A stretch of 64,000 bases of DNA. Origin: an uncultured Bacteroidia bacterium. GTDB taxonomy: Bacteria; Bacteroidota; Bacteroidia; Bacteroidales; UBA932. Every line of letters starts with the position of its first letter. Position 1 is the first letter of the stretch. The stretch spans positions 1 through 64,000 of the forward strand of contig CACZZZ010000012.1 of NCBI GenBank assembly GCA_902785825.1, read 5' to 3'. Position numbers and translations under genes: made by a program. This document shows positions 7,936 to 17,191 of the stretch, piece after piece. Below the pieces are notes generated by a model. It searched no databases. It saw only the letters and a program-made list of their open reading frames with translations, and was not told where the DNA came from.

Positions 7936-9257
7936 TGAGATACCTTTTTTTACCCATAACCTTTTTGTTGATGTCCGGGGTCGCTTACGGCCAGACCCAC
8001 AGCGGCCCTTGGACTCTCGCCGAGTGCGTCCGCCACGCGCGGGAGAACAACATCACCCTCAAGCAGGCCGAGCTTCAGGTCAAGCAGCAGGAGCTCCGGC
8101 TTGAGACCGCTAAAGGAAGCCGCCTTCCCCAGGTCAGCGGCAGCGCCAGCGAGAATTTCTCCTTCGGACGAGGCCTTACCGCCGATAACACATATTCCAA
8201 CACCAATACGACCAGTACGGGAATATCATTAGGCACCGCGGTGCCGATATTCCAGGGATCCAGGATCAATAACAGCATCAAGGAGAGCGAATTGGATCTG
8301 AAGGCTTCTACAGCCGATCTGGAGAAGGCACGTCAGGACATGAGTGTCGCCGTGGCTCAGGCTTATGTCCAGATCCTTTACAACATGGAGCTTCTCGACG
8401 TGGCTCTCAACCAGGTCGGAATCGACTCATTGCAGGTGGAACGCCTTTCCGCCATGCTGGAGAATGGTAAGGCCTCTCAGGCTCAAGTGGCTCAGCAGAA
8501 GGCGGCCCTCGGGCAGAGCCGCCTGTCCGCCACACAGGCGAGAAATAATCTCAACTTGTCGTTGCTGGACTTGTCCCAACTTTTGGAACTACCTGATCCA
8601 GAAGGCTTCAGCATAGTCCGGCCGAATGTCCCCATAGATGGGATCCTGCTTGGAAACCCCGAGGACATCTATGCGGAGGCTCTCGAAAACAAGCCTTCAG
8701 TTAAAGCCGAGATGTTCCGTCTGGACGCCACCGAGTTCTCCATCAAGAGCGCCAAAGGAGCCTTCCTCCCGTCGATAAGCGCCAACGGAGGTCTCGGAAC
8801 CAATTACTACACGATGAGCGCCGCCCCCTCCGCCGCGTTCATGGAGCAGATCAAGCACAATTTCAGCCAATACCTTGGAATATCTCTCAGCGTGCCGATC
8901 TTCTCCGGGTTCCAGACAAGGAATCAGGTCCGTGCCGCCGAGCTTTCCCGGACAAATCAGATGCTCCAGCTTGAAAACACTAAAAAGACCCTCTACAAGG
9001 AGATCCAGCAGGCATATTACAACGCCGTGGCGGCCTCTGAGAGGTATCGTTCAAGCATTCAGGCTCAGGACAGTGCCCGGGAGTCTTTCGACCTTGTGCG
9101 CGCGAAATATGAGAACGGCAAGGCGAACATCACCGAATTCAACGAGTCCAGGGACGCGTATCTCCGTTCCGAGTCCGACCTTGTCCGCTCCCGTTACGAG
9201 TACCTGTATTCGGCGAAGCTTCTTGATTTCTACAGGGGCCGTCCGCTGGAGTTCTGA
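7935..9257 (+). CDS. TolC-family outer-membrane efflux channel
   Basis: Outer-membrane factor of 440 aa. The signal peptide (MRYLFLPITFLLMSGVAYGQ) is followed by two OEP repeats, each with the long helical segments and beta-strand regions of TolC. LRLETAKGSRLPQVSGS and IKSAKGAFLPSISANGG are the repeated hallmarks. I place the start at the ATG at 7935, overlapping the adaptor stop; a GTG at 7932 would add one residue. This gene completes an ATPase-permease-permease-adaptor-channel set. Confidence 0.93.
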   Translation: MRYLFLPITFLLMSGVAYGQTHSGPWTLAECVRHARENNITLKQAELQVKQQELRLETAKGSRLPQVSGSASENFSFGRGLTADNTYSNTNTTSTGISLGTAVPIFQGSRINNSIKESELDLKASTADLEKARQDMSVAVAQAYVQILYNMELLDVALNQVGIDSLQVERLSAMLENGKASQAQVAQQKAALGQSRLSATQARNNLNLSLLDLSQLLELPDPEGFSIVRPNVPIDGILLGNPEDIYAEALENKPSVKAEMFRLDATEFSIKSAKGAFLPSISANGGLGTNYYTMSAAPSAAFMEQIKHNFSQYLGISLSVPIFSGFQTRNQVRAAELSRTNQMLQLENTKKTLYKEIQQAYYNAVAASERYRSSIQAQDSARESFDLVRAKYENGKANITEFNESRDAYLRSESDLVRSRYEYLYSAKLLDFYRGRPLEF

Positions 9258-9268
9258 AAAAACATCAT

Positions 9269-9302
9269 TATCTTTGAGAGTTGAACCGGACTTTCAAAGA
9301 TA
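9269..9302. repeat. Inverted repeat in the gap before the S41 peptidase
   Basis: TATCTTTGA (9269-9277) and TCAAAGATA (9294-9302) form a perfect 9-bp stem with a 16-nt loop. The left arm also matches the -7 promoter consensus, so this may be an internal promoter with dyad symmetry, an mRNA-processing hairpin, or both. No T-run follows, which argues against a terminator. Confidence 0.35.
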
Positions 9303-9308
9303 AAGATC

Positions 9309-11174
9309 ATGATAAAAAGAACTTTAATCATCCCCGCTGTGGCCGTGTTGGCGATTCTCTCGTCTTGCGGTCCCAAAGCGGTCACGACAAAAAGCACTGT
9401 AGCCGATGAGCGTCCCGACGGAGGAGCTTACACGGAAAAGACCGTTCCCGTTGTGACAAAAGTCGCTCCTGACAGCAAGGTCACCCTTCGTTTCTACAAT
9501 GACCTTCCTGACGTGGCGTACATCTCAGCAGCTGATTTCCAGTCAATTGTCCTTCCTGGTTCGACCATGAAGGTGACCCATACCGGAGTCGGGGAATATA
9601 CCCTCGACAACGCCGGAGCCAAGGCGGTCGTGAATGTCAACAAGGACGTTTTCGTGTCCTCTGATTTCGATGCGTTCACGAATATGATGGATCTCCTCCA
9701 GCCCGGAATGGCAAACGTCTATTATGACGGCATGCCCTTCGTCCGCTACAAGAGCATCAAATACATGCCGGCCGTCTCCACTGTCACGTTGGATTTCGCT
9801 AAATACGGGATAGACATCCACGCTGACGGTAAGGGTGCGGTGTATTTCCCCTTCGCCACCCTGGCTGACATATATTCAGACCTGTTCTACCACCATGCCG
9901 GTTTCAACGGAGAGAAAGTCGTGGCGAACACATCGGTCAACGAGATAAGCCTGGCCAGGATCGATCCTGACTACAACAAGACCCTTCTCTCGAAAAAGAC
10001 TCGTTCCCAGTCCATGGCAGATTTCGCTTACAGGGAGCTATGCTTCGCTATGGATCATTTCTACGGCCACCCTGGTCGTGTCGCCTTGGACGCCAGCCTT
10101 AAGGCCAAGGGCATGGACAGGACTCTCGAAGAGGATCTCCCGGCTGGACGTACGATTAAGAAACTCCTCAAATCCACCAACTTAGCTGAGTATTTCGTCG
10201 GAATGAGCGGCTTGAACGCCCTCTACTATGACGGCCACACCTCGATGGACATTTCTTCTGTGATGGGCCGCGACCGCTCGAAATACGAGGATCTGGTCTC
10301 GGAAGTGCGGGGTCTTCAGGAAAAGCATAAGGATGTCATGGATGCCATCAGGGAAGGCCGTTCCAGCATGGGAGGCCGCTACCAGGATGTCATGGCGATT
10401 CGCACTCAGCGTCCTGAATGCTATGAGACCCAGGACACCTACATCAAGAAAGGCAACACGGCGGTCTGTGTGTTCAATTCCTTCAACACCAGGGCCGAGG
10501 ACGCCTGGAACGCCTATTATGCGGGCAAGGGTCCCAAACCGAACATAAACGACAACAAGGGAGACTCTATGGTCATATTCCTTGACGCCCTTGAAAAGGC
10601 TTCCGCTGACCCTGAGGTGGAGAATTTCATCGTGGATATTACCTCCAACGGTGGCGGGTCCGCCGACATTGTCATGGCCATGACTTCCTTGATCATGAAC
10701 AAGAGCTATCTCTCTTACGACAACCCGTTGACAGGACAGAGGTCTATTGTCGAATATGAGGTGGATAGGAATTTCGACGGTGTTTTTGACAAGAAGGACA
10801 AGAAGGTCCACTATGACCTCAACTTCGGCGTCCTCACATCCCAAGTCTCTTTCTCCTGTGGAAACCTCTTCCCCTCAATGCTTAAGGATAATGGTGTCCC
10901 TGTCATCGGAGAGACTTCCGGTGGTGGCAGCTGCGCGATCCAGGCCATGTGTACCGCGGACGGTTTCTGTTTCCAGATCTCATCCTTCCGTTCAAGGCTC
11001 AACACCCTCTCAGGGGAGAATATCGATGCCGGCATCACCCCGACCATCCCGATCGCGAATGACGAAATGGTCGAGATAGAGGGTCCCAATGACATGAAGA
11101 TAAAGGTTAAGAACTACGAGGATTTTTACGATATCGAAGAGGTTGGGGAATTAGTTCAGAAAAGAGTCAAATAA
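9309..11174 (+). CDS. S41-family (C-terminal processing-type) peptidase, lipoprotein
   Basis: 621-aa lipoprotein (lipobox ending ILSSC, about Cys20) with a C-terminal S41 protease domain. Features are FIVDITSNGGGSADIVMAM, matching the conserved DLRxNGGG strand-loop, followed about 60 residues later by TSQVSFSCGNLFPSM, where the Ser should be the nucleophile, and then GETSGGGSCA. The ~300-residue N-terminal part is longer than in Ctp proteases and I recognise no PDZ motif in it. Likely acts in the periplasm or at the outer membrane. It lies 51 nt after the efflux channel gene and 6 nt before a dipeptidase gene in the same direction, suggesting peptide processing linked to the exporter (inference). 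Confidence 0.8.
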   Translation: MIKRTLIIPAVAVLAILSSCGPKAVTTKSTVADERPDGGAYTEKTVPVVTKVAPDSKVTLRFYNDLPDVAYISAADFQSIVLPGSTMKVTHTGVGEYTLDNAGAKAVVNVNKDVFVSSDFDAFTNMMDLLQPGMANVYYDGMPFVRYKSIKYMPAVSTVTLDFAKYGIDIHADGKGAVYFPFATLADIYSDLFYHHAGFNGEKVVANTSVNEISLARIDPDYNKTLLSKKTRSQSMADFAYRELCFAMDHFYGHPGRVALDASLKAKGMDRTLEEDLPAGRTIKKLLKSTNLAEYFVGMSGLNALYYDGHTSMDISSVMGRDRSKYEDLVSEVRGLQEKHKDVMDAIREGRSSMGGRYQDVMAIRTQRPECYETQDTYIKKGNTAVCVFNSFNTRAEDAWNAYYAGKGPKPNINDNKGDSMVIFLDALEKASADPEVENFIVDITSNGGGSADIVMAMTSLIMNKSYLSYDNPLTGQRSIVEYEVDRNFDGVFDKKDKKVHYDLNFGVLTSQVSFSCGNLFPSMLKDNGVPVIGETSGGGSCAIQAMCTADGFCFQISSFRSRLNTLSGENIDAGITPTIPIANDEMVEIEGPNDMKIKVKNYEDFYDIEEVGELVQKRVK

Positions 11175-11180
11175 TTCTAT

Positions 11181-12734
11181 ATGAAGAAAATAACAATCCT
11201 GCTCGCTTCTCTTTTCCTGGTGGTTTCCGCTTGGGGACAGGATGATGAATATTCAAAGGACGAGTGTACGAGCCTTGTGGTCGGGCGCCTGGCCTCCGCT
11301 GATGGTTCAGTCATCACATCGCACACATGTGACGGTGTTTCCCGCACATGGATAACGGTTGAGCCGGCGGCGGACTATCCCCGCAAGGCAATGATGGATA
11401 TTTACAAAAACACCAGGAAGAACGCTTTCAAGGGAGATACCACGGGAATCCGCTACGCTGGCCAGATCCCTCAGGCCCGTCACACCTTCGCCTATCTCAA
11501 CACCGCTTACCCTTGTCTGAACGAGAAGCAGGTCGCCATGGGCGAGACCACTTTCTCAGGCCCTGATACCCTTCGCAACGGAAACTCAATGTTTCTGATC
11601 GAGGAGCTTCAGAGGATAGCTCTCCAGCGTTGCGACAATGCACGTGACGCTGTCAGGATGATGGGTGAGCTGGCCGAGAAATATGGCTATGCCGATGGAG
11701 GTGAGTGCATCACTGTGATCGACAAGAAAGAGGCCTGGTTCTTTGAGATTCTTGGCTGCGGAAGAGGCAAGATTGGAGCTGTCTGGGCCGCTCAGAGGGT
11801 GCCGGACGACGAGGTAGCAGTGTCCGCCAATATTCCCAGAATCGGGAAGATTGACCGTAAGAACAAGGATTATTTCATGGCTTCAGACAATGTGGAGGCC
11901 GTGGCCAAGGAATATGGCTTATGGGACGGGAATGGTGATTTCGTCTTCTGGAAAGCCTACCATAGCTCTTACGGCGACGGAAAGAATTTCAAGGAGAGGG
12001 AATATGTGATACTCAACACATTAGCCCCTTCACTGAAGCTCTCCTACGATGCTCCCGAGCTTCCTTTCTCAATTAAGCCTGACGAGAAGGTCGATGTCCG
12101 GAAGGTCATGGAAATCCTGCGTGGAACTTATGAGGGTCTCGAATTTGACATGACGAAGAACCTCCTGGTTGAGGTTCCCGCGAAGGATGGCCAGCCGGCC
12201 ACCAAGAAAGTCAGCCCTGTGGCTAATCCATGGCTTACCACCGACACCCGCAACATGATCAACGGTGTCGCTCCCGGAGCGGTGGAGTTCGCCCGCACGA
12301 TTGCCGTGGCGTGGTGTTCCCACTCGACTGTCATCCAGGCCCGGGGCTGGTTGCCCGATGCTGTCGGGGGAGTCTGCTGGTATGCCCTTGACAACCCCGG
12401 GGAGAGCCCTCGTTTCCCGATATTCAGCGGAACAACCGAGCTTCCCGCCGCCTTTGACACATGCGGCATGAGACGTTATGTTCCCGAGGGAGCGTTATGG
12501 ACTTTCCGTCGTCCGAACCGCCTTGCTACCCTTGCCTGGCAGACTAACAAGGAAAGGGTGTATAAAGACATTCAGACCATCGAAGATCTTGGTTTCGAGG
12601 GACTTCCAGAGGTCGAGAAGAACCCTTCAGAGGAGAGTCTGAATGCTTATACCGCCAAGATTTACAAGGCAGCGGCGGATCTATGGAAGAAACTTGAGGA
12701 AGATCTCTGGATGAAGCACGGCAGAGGCTTCTGA
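11181..12734 (+). CDS. C69-family dipeptidase (Ntn hydrolase)
   Basis: 517-aa secreted dipeptidase. After a signal peptide (ending about SAWGQ) the sequence reads KDECTSLVVGRLASADGS, where the Cys is the expected N-terminal nucleophile of the PepD/U34-C69 family, exposed after propeptide removal. The family motifs continue through DGVSRTW and the C-terminal substrate region with RNMINGVAPG. It likely cleaves dipeptides in the periplasm. The stop TGA and the stop of the converging minus-strand gene abut in the palindrome TGATCA, so there is no intergenic space. Confidence 0.88.
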   Translation: MKKITILLASLFLVVSAWGQDDEYSKDECTSLVVGRLASADGSVITSHTCDGVSRTWITVEPAADYPRKAMMDIYKNTRKNAFKGDTTGIRYAGQIPQARHTFAYLNTAYPCLNEKQVAMGETTFSGPDTLRNGNSMFLIEELQRIALQRCDNARDAVRMMGELAEKYGYADGGECITVIDKKEAWFFEILGCGRGKIGAVWAAQRVPDDEVAVSANIPRIGKIDRKNKDYFMASDNVEAVAKEYGLWDGNGDFVFWKAYHSSYGDGKNFKEREYVILNTLAPSLKLSYDAPELPFSIKPDEKVDVRKVMEILRGTYEGLEFDMTKNLLVEVPAKDGQPATKKVSPVANPWLTTDTRNMINGVAPGAVEFARTIAVAWCSHSTVIQARGWLPDAVGGVCWYALDNPGESPRFPIFSGTTELPAAFDTCGMRRYVPEGALWTFRRPNRLATLAWQTNKERVYKDIQTIEDLGFEGLPEVEKNPSEESLNAYTAKIYKAAADLWKKLEEDLWMKHGRGF

Positions 12735-14864
12735 TCAGTCCCCGAGAGTAATATCCCAGTACGACGTACCCTTTTCCATAAGGGCGAGGGTAGTGATGAT
12801 CCAACTTTGGATCCATCCGGTCAGGGTGCTTTGAGCGCCCCAACCGGCGTCGGCGTTGGATGCCCAGTAATCCCAGTCTCGGTAGTTGAAAGCCCTGAAC
12901 CAGGCTCCGTCCACATTCTTTCGTCCCTCGCTTCTTGCCTGGATCCTTACAAGGAATTCGCCGAGGTCGTCGGCCATTTTCCTAATCTTGGGATCCCCGG
13001 TCGCACAAGCGGCCTCGTTTAGGGCAAACACGGCGAAGTTGCTGGTATAGAGCATGTCAGCGACGGGATCCCCGTTCCTGAAGATCAGCGGAGCCTCGTT
13101 GCGACCGTAATCCGCATTGCTCCGTTCAGCTCCAAAAGAACCCTTGGAGGGGTCTCCAAGCTCCTCGCGGATGGCCCCGCATTCAACTTGGTTTTTGGCG
13201 ATATCCGCCGTGATGCGGTCTATCCAGGCTTTGTGCTCTTCTGTCGGACTGACCCGGTAGAGCCATGCGAGGGGTAGCACCATCCTGGCCCTTTCCTGCT
13301 GTATTCCATTGGTCCAGCTCCAGCCGTCCGGATAAGCTGCCATAGTAAGGGATATTCCTTTCTCAGCGGTCTCCAGATACTTATTGTCGCCAGTGTTGGC
13401 ATATTGCCAGAGGTAGCAAGCCCAGAGCCAGCTCTCGAAATGGGGGTGCGGATTGATGAGTTCCCTGTTCTGATAATATTCCAGACCATTGGCCTGAATG
13501 TCCTGCTCGTGAAGCCTTGGCCCCCTGAACCCGTTTTTCCCGGTGGTGTTTAGATTCGCCTCGATAGCCGCGTCGAGGTTCTTTTTCCATTTGTCCGTCC
13601 CAAGGACTTTCCCGGCAAGGATGGAGCCGAGGATGGAGCGCGCGTTGTCGTCGCCGTAATAGACCCATTTATGGGTATATGCCCACCCGAGCAGACCGTA
13701 AGTCGGGCTATTGGGGTCGCTCCTCGGACCGTCCTGAAACTCTTTGAAGGAATAGTCCGATAGACGTTCGGCGACAGCTTTATATTCCTGATTATTAAGA
13801 ACTTCTCCTGCTATAGCGAAGGCCATTGAGGCTTCTCCCTGGATGTCGTCACGGATCCAGTAGCGGTAGGCCTGGCGGCCGTCTTTGTAGATCGCAGAGC
13901 AATGTCCCTCGAGGACTCCGAGGGAGCCGTCGCCATTGGGGGCGTCTTCGGGAAGCTCCGGCCCGACCGGCATCGTCCCGTCCCCGATGTATTTCATGAT
14001 CCAGGATTCTTTCCAATCCTGATGAATCAGGAAATGGCCGTTATAGAACCATTCTATGCCCTTTTGGATGGCTTCTCTCCGGGCTGTCTTAGGGAGTTTC
14101 TCTTTTTCTGAATATGCTGGGGCGATCATTTTCGGCCATTCCTTGAAGGTCACTTCGTTCCCCGTCAGTTCGGAGAGGATGCTTTCCCAGAACGGCTTCC
14201 ATTTGCTCTCAGGCATAAATCTCAGTCTGGCGAAGTCGGTCAGTTTTGACGTGCCGATCCAGAGGTTTTCGCCATCTTTGAATACAAGCGGATCATAGGG
14301 TGTGTCCTCAAGACCATAGACAGCTGTGTCGAAACCGGCTACTCTGGCTATAACCATCATTGGATCAGTGGCTTCCGTCTTGATATAAACGGCCCGGTTA
14401 ATCGTCAGAAGATCCATAGGCTTCAGGTTGTTCCCAATCGGTTCTGTGACCACAACCCTCTCCACGCTGATTTCTTTCAACTCTAATTCCCCAGTTCCTG
14501 AGCCAACTTCTTCGGTCCATGAGTTACCTTCCCCGGTCCCTGAGCGGAGTCGAAGGGCCGCGAACTCAGCGAACACCCTGAGCCCCTTTTCCTTGATAGT
14601 ACCAAGGTCTTTCTCCGAGAGAATCTGAGGCTTTTCCGGATACTCATTCGCTACCAATATAATCGCCGAACCCGGCTTCGCGGATTCGAGGGTTTTTGAC
14701 ACCGAGTCGCCGCGGATTATCTTGAACCGCTCTTTTTCCAATAGGTTGACGAGGTCGTTGTCTGTGGTTTGAGTGCTAACGTAAATGGTTCTTCCTGAGT
14801 TGTTTCCGCAACTTATCATCGTTGCGGCCGCAAGCGCGAGCGCGAAAGCTTTCAGAATCCTCAT
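12735..14864 (-). CDS. Lipoprotein with a probable (alpha/alpha)6-barrel enzyme domain, function unknown
   Basis: 709-aa lipoprotein (ATMISC, about Cys19). The first ~230 residues look like a mixed alpha/beta domain (NDLVNLLEKERFKIIRGD). The rest is helical and rich in Trp, Tyr and Gly (KGIEWFYNGHFLIHQDWKES, NPHPHFESWLWACYLWQYA, SNADAGWGAQSTLTGW), as in six-hairpin glycosidases and polysaccharide lyases. I cannot assign a family, so a carbohydrate-active role is inference. It is the last gene of the suf/ispE run, 2 nt after ispE. Residues near 105-135 contain the SGTGE-rich stretch encoded by a dispersed repeat, so its N-terminal region carries an in-frame insertion. Confidence 0.6.
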   Translation of the reverse strand: MRILKAFALALAAATMISCGNNSGRTIYVSTQTTDNDLVNLLEKERFKIIRGDSVSKTLESAKPGSAIILVANEYPEKPQILSEKDLGTIKEKGLRVFAEFAALRLRSGTGEGNSWTEEVGSGTGELELKEISVERVVVTEPIGNNLKPMDLLTINRAVYIKTEATDPMMVIARVAGFDTAVYGLEDTPYDPLVFKDGENLWIGTSKLTDFARLRFMPESKWKPFWESILSELTGNEVTFKEWPKMIAPAYSEKEKLPKTARREAIQKGIEWFYNGHFLIHQDWKESWIMKYIGDGTMPVGPELPEDAPNGDGSLGVLEGHCSAIYKDGRQAYRYWIRDDIQGEASMAFAIAGEVLNNQEYKAVAERLSDYSFKEFQDGPRSDPNSPTYGLLGWAYTHKWVYYGDDNARSILGSILAGKVLGTDKWKKNLDAAIEANLNTTGKNGFRGPRLHEQDIQANGLEYYQNRELINPHPHFESWLWACYLWQYANTGDNKYLETAEKGISLTMAAYPDGWSWTNGIQQERARMVLPLAWLYRVSPTEEHKAWIDRITADIAKNQVECGAIREELGDPSKGSFGAERSNADYGRNEAPLIFRNGDPVADMLYTSNFAVFALNEAACATGDPKIRKMADDLGEFLVRIQARSEGRKNVDGAWFRAFNYRDWDYWASNADAGWGAQSTLTGWIQSWIITTLALMEKGTSYWDITLGD
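14488..14558 (+). repeat. Dispersed repeat (CCTGAGCGGAGTCGAAGG type) inside the 709-aa gene
   Basis: The core CCCTGAGCGGAGTCGAAGGG is at 14538-14557. A degenerate neighbour, CAGTTCCTGAGCC, begins about 50 nt upstream. The same core occurs in the ispE element on the opposite strand. It stays in frame and encodes the SGTGE...SGTGE stretch of the host protein. Confidence 0.6.
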
Positions 14865-14866
14865 AT

Positions 14867-15853
14867 CTACTGTTTCTTGTATATTCCGAACATGGCGGAG
14901 CCAGAGCCGGACATTGCGGCAAAGACCGCCCCGCTGTCGTAAAGCGACTGTTTGATTGCGGCCAATTCCGGATGTGCCTTGAAGACTGTCGCCTCGAAGT
15001 CATTCACCACCAATCCCTTCCATTCCTCCACCGGCAGCCGCAGAACCGAGGTTAGGTTTGACGGGGGAACTACTGCCCCAGCGACCGCTGCCACCCTCGG
15101 CACGATGCCGCGGTAGGCCTCGGACGTAGAGACGCTGATGCCTTCTGGGACGAGGACCTTGACCTCATAGCCGGAAAGATCCACATCGAACGGCTCAAGA
15201 ATCTCGCCCCGCCCTGTACCGATCATCGGCCGGTTCCAGACAAAGAATGCGCAGTCGCTGCCAAGCCTTGAGGCATATTCAGCTAAACTATCATTTGATA
15301 GCCCGAGTGAGCAAAGCTCATTGATGGCCTTAAGCGTGAATGCAGCATCTGCGGAACCTCCGCCAAGCCCGGCCCCGACCGGAGCCTTTTTCTCCAGGAA
15401 TATCTTGACTGGAGGCAACTGGAAGTCGTTGGCCAGAAGGAAGTAAGCCTTGGCGCACAGATCCTTTAGAGGCTCCCAGTCCACTCCCTCTTCCCTCGCT
15501 ATCGTGATCATCAACTTCCCATCCTCGCTTATTCCTTGCACCAGCTCGCCTTCCCAAACCGGAGGAGCAGTCCGGCCCCGGCCGCGTCCATTCTCGCTCC
15601 CTTCGACTCCGCTCAGGGTCCGCTGCGGCTGAGTACGGCCTAAGGCCGGCTGCTCCTCCGGAGCCAAAGATGTGCTATAGCGGGCGAAGAGGGAGGCCGA
15701 AGTGCGGCTGTAATCGTCGCCGGTGATGACCTCCAGGATGTCGCCGAACTCATGGCATGGGACAAAAAGCGTCTCAATGTCATGGAAGCCGTCAGGCCTC
15801 TTGCGGAGAACCTCAAGCCCTAAATTCAGCTTAACATTTGTCTGGAGAATCAT
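14867..15853 (-). CDS. ispE: 4-diphosphocytidyl-2-C-methyl-D-erythritol kinase
   Basis: GHMP kinase of the MEP isoprenoid pathway, phosphorylating CDP-methylerythritol. The N-terminus NVKLNLGLEVLRKRPDGFHD is diagnostic for IspE. The GHMP glycine-rich loop PVGAGLGGGSADAAF is at about 158-172, and the C-terminal GSGSAMFG motif is present. At 328 aa it is about 45 residues longer than usual. The excess is a Gly/Arg/Pro-rich insertion at about 60-105, encoded by a ~100-nt palindromic repeat, between the first substrate loop and the ATP loop. The gene is essential in organisms using the MEP pathway, so the insertion is presumably tolerated. It lies 2 nt from sufD and 2 nt from the 709-aa gene. Confidence 0.93.
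   Translation of the reverse strand: MILQTNVKLNLGLEVLRKRPDGFHDIETLFVPCHEFGDILEVITGDDYSRTSASLFARYSTSLAPEEQPALGRTQPQRTLSGVEGSENGRGRGRTAPPVWEGELVQGISEDGKLMITIAREEGVDWEPLKDLCAKAYFLLANDFQLPPVKIFLEKKAPVGAGLGGGSADAAFTLKAINELCSLGLSNDSLAEYASRLGSDCAFFVWNRPMIGTGRGEILEPFDVDLSGYEVKVLVPEGISVSTSEAYRGIVPRVAAVAGAVVPPSNLTSVLRLPVEEWKGLVVNDFEATVFKAHPELAAIKQSLYDSGAVFAAMSGSGSAMFGIYKKQ
15559..15662. repeat. ~104-nt palindromic repeat element inside ispE
   Basis: The outer arms CCGGAGGAGCAG (15559-15570) and CTGCTCCTCCGG are reverse complements and continue inward as CCGGCC/GGCCGG. Between them lie a CTTCGACTCCGCTCAGGG core (15601-15618) and a segment ending CTGAGTACGGCCTAAG. The latter, and the segment around GGCCGCGTCCATTCTCGC, recur in opposite orientation inside the GH95 gene at 23882-23972. 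This is a REP/BIME-like element translated in frame. Confidence 0.75.
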
Positions 15854-15855
15854 GT

Positions 15856-16470
15856 TTACAGCGAACGGATAGCGTTTTCTATTCTTGCGGTAAGTTCCTC
15901 ATCCTCTACGCCGGCAAGTACCGGAGCGACGAAAGAGATCATCTGCAGCACCTTAGCCTCATCCTCCTGAATGCCTCTTGAACGCATGTAGAACTGCTCA
16001 TCTTCATTGAGTTTCCCGACGGTCGCCCCGTGGGAGCACTTCACGTCGTCAGCATAGATCTCCAACTGTGGTTTTGTATCGACAGTGGCATCATCTGAGA
16101 GCACTATGTTGTGGTTCTCCTGATAGGCCTCGGTCTTTTGCGCGTCCTGAGCCACTATGATCTTTCCGTTGAAGGCGCATTTGGCGGCTCCGGTGGCCAG
16201 GCCATTGAAAAGCTGGCGGGAGACACTGCCTCCGACGAGGTGGTTCATCGTGATGTCGAAAGTGACTTTGTCTGTGCCGGAACTAAGGTATATTCCTTTA
16301 AGCTCCACTTCCGCATCGGATCCGGTAATATCCACTCTGACAGGTATTTCCGCAGAGGTTCCCGGCAGAACGATAAAAGTGATGTCAAGGCGTTCTCCAG
16401 CCTCGACTTTAAAGAAAACCGGTGGTTCGGCTCCGCTCACCAGCCGGATTTTAGAACTGTTCGAATCCAT
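15856..16470 (-). CDS. sufD: Short SufD-like Fe-S cluster assembly protein
   Basis: Partner of SufB and SufC in the SufBCD scaffold for Fe-S cluster assembly. The 204 aa correspond to the beta-helix core and C-terminal helices of SufD (EIYADDVKCSHGATVGKL, with the conserved Cys and His, then FYMRSRGI). The N-terminal ~200 residues found in typical SufD are absent. The gene starts inside the 3' end of sufC with a 20-nt overlap, so there is no room for a longer reading frame. Either a minimal SufD is normal in this lineage or the gene is truncated. Same operon as sufC and ispE. Confidence 0.85.
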   Translation of the reverse strand: MDSNSSKIRLVSGAEPPVFFKVEAGERLDITFIVLPGTSAEIPVRVDITGSDAEVELKGIYLSSGTDKVTFDITMNHLVGGSVSRQLFNGLATGAAKCAFNGKIIVAQDAQKTEAYQENHNIVLSDDATVDTKPQLEIYADDVKCSHGATVGKLNEDEQFYMRSRGIQEDEAKVLQMISFVAPVLAGVEDEELTARIENAIRSL

Positions 16471-17191
16471 CGCTTTCGATTTTATCGATGAGTTCCCTTC
16501 CGCCCTCGGCCACGATACGCCCGTCCTTCAGGACATGGACAACATCCGGCTGGACATATTCCAGAAGTTTCTGATAATGAGTGATGACGATGGCTGATTT
16601 CTCTGGCGTGTGCAGGGCGTTGACCCCATCCGCCACGATCTTCAGGGCATCTACATCCAGGCCGCTGTCCGTCTCGTCAAGGATTGCCAGCACCGGATCC
16701 AGCATCGCCATCTGGAAGATCTCGTTACGTTTCTTCTCGCCTCCGGAGAAGCCCACATTGACTTCCCTTTTAGCGAACTCCGGTTTCATCTGGACCAAGG
16801 CCATCTTCTCCTTCATAAGCTTCAGGAAATCCCCACCCTTAATCGGCTCAAGACCCTCGGCCTTGCGGCGGGAGTTGATGGCGGTTTTCATGAAATTGGT
16901 GATGGACACTCCAGGGATCTCGACAGGGTATTGGAAGGAGAGGAACATTCCGGCCCAAGCCCTTTCCTCTGGCTTCATTTCCAGCAGGTTACGGCCTTGG
17001 AACTCAATCGTTCCGGCCGTAACCTCATAGTCCGGTTTTCCTGTCAGAACCGCTGAAAGGGTGCTCTTTCCGGCTCCGTTCGGACCCATCACGGCGTGAA
17101 TCTCACCTGGACCTATCTCAAGGTCTATCCCTTTCAGGATTTCTTTATCCCCGATTCCGGCGTGAAGGCCTTTTATTATTAATAATGACAT
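16451..17191 (-). CDS. sufC: SufC Fe-S assembly ATPase
   Basis: ABC-type ATPase of the SufBCD complex. Walker A GPNGAGKST, the signature region VGFSGGEKKRNEIFQMAM, Walker B LAILDETDSGLDVDAL and the His in VITHYQ are all present. I place the start at 17191 (MSLLIIKGLHAGIGD), matching the normal SufC N-terminus. The frame is open to an upstream ATG at 17218, which would add nine residues. Here sufC is separated from sufB by pnuC and a restriction-modification pair. Confidence 0.93.
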   Translation of the reverse strand: MSLLIIKGLHAGIGDKEILKGIDLEIGPGEIHAVMGPNGAGKSTLSAVLTGKPDYEVTAGTIEFQGRNLLEMKPEERAWAGMFLSFQYPVEIPGVSITNFMKTAINSRRKAEGLEPIKGGDFLKLMKEKMALVQMKPEFAKREVNVGFSGGEKKRNEIFQMAMLDPVLAILDETDSGLDVDALKIVADGVNALHTPEKSAIVITHYQKLLEYVQPDVVHVLKDGRIVAEGGRELIDKIESDGFEQF

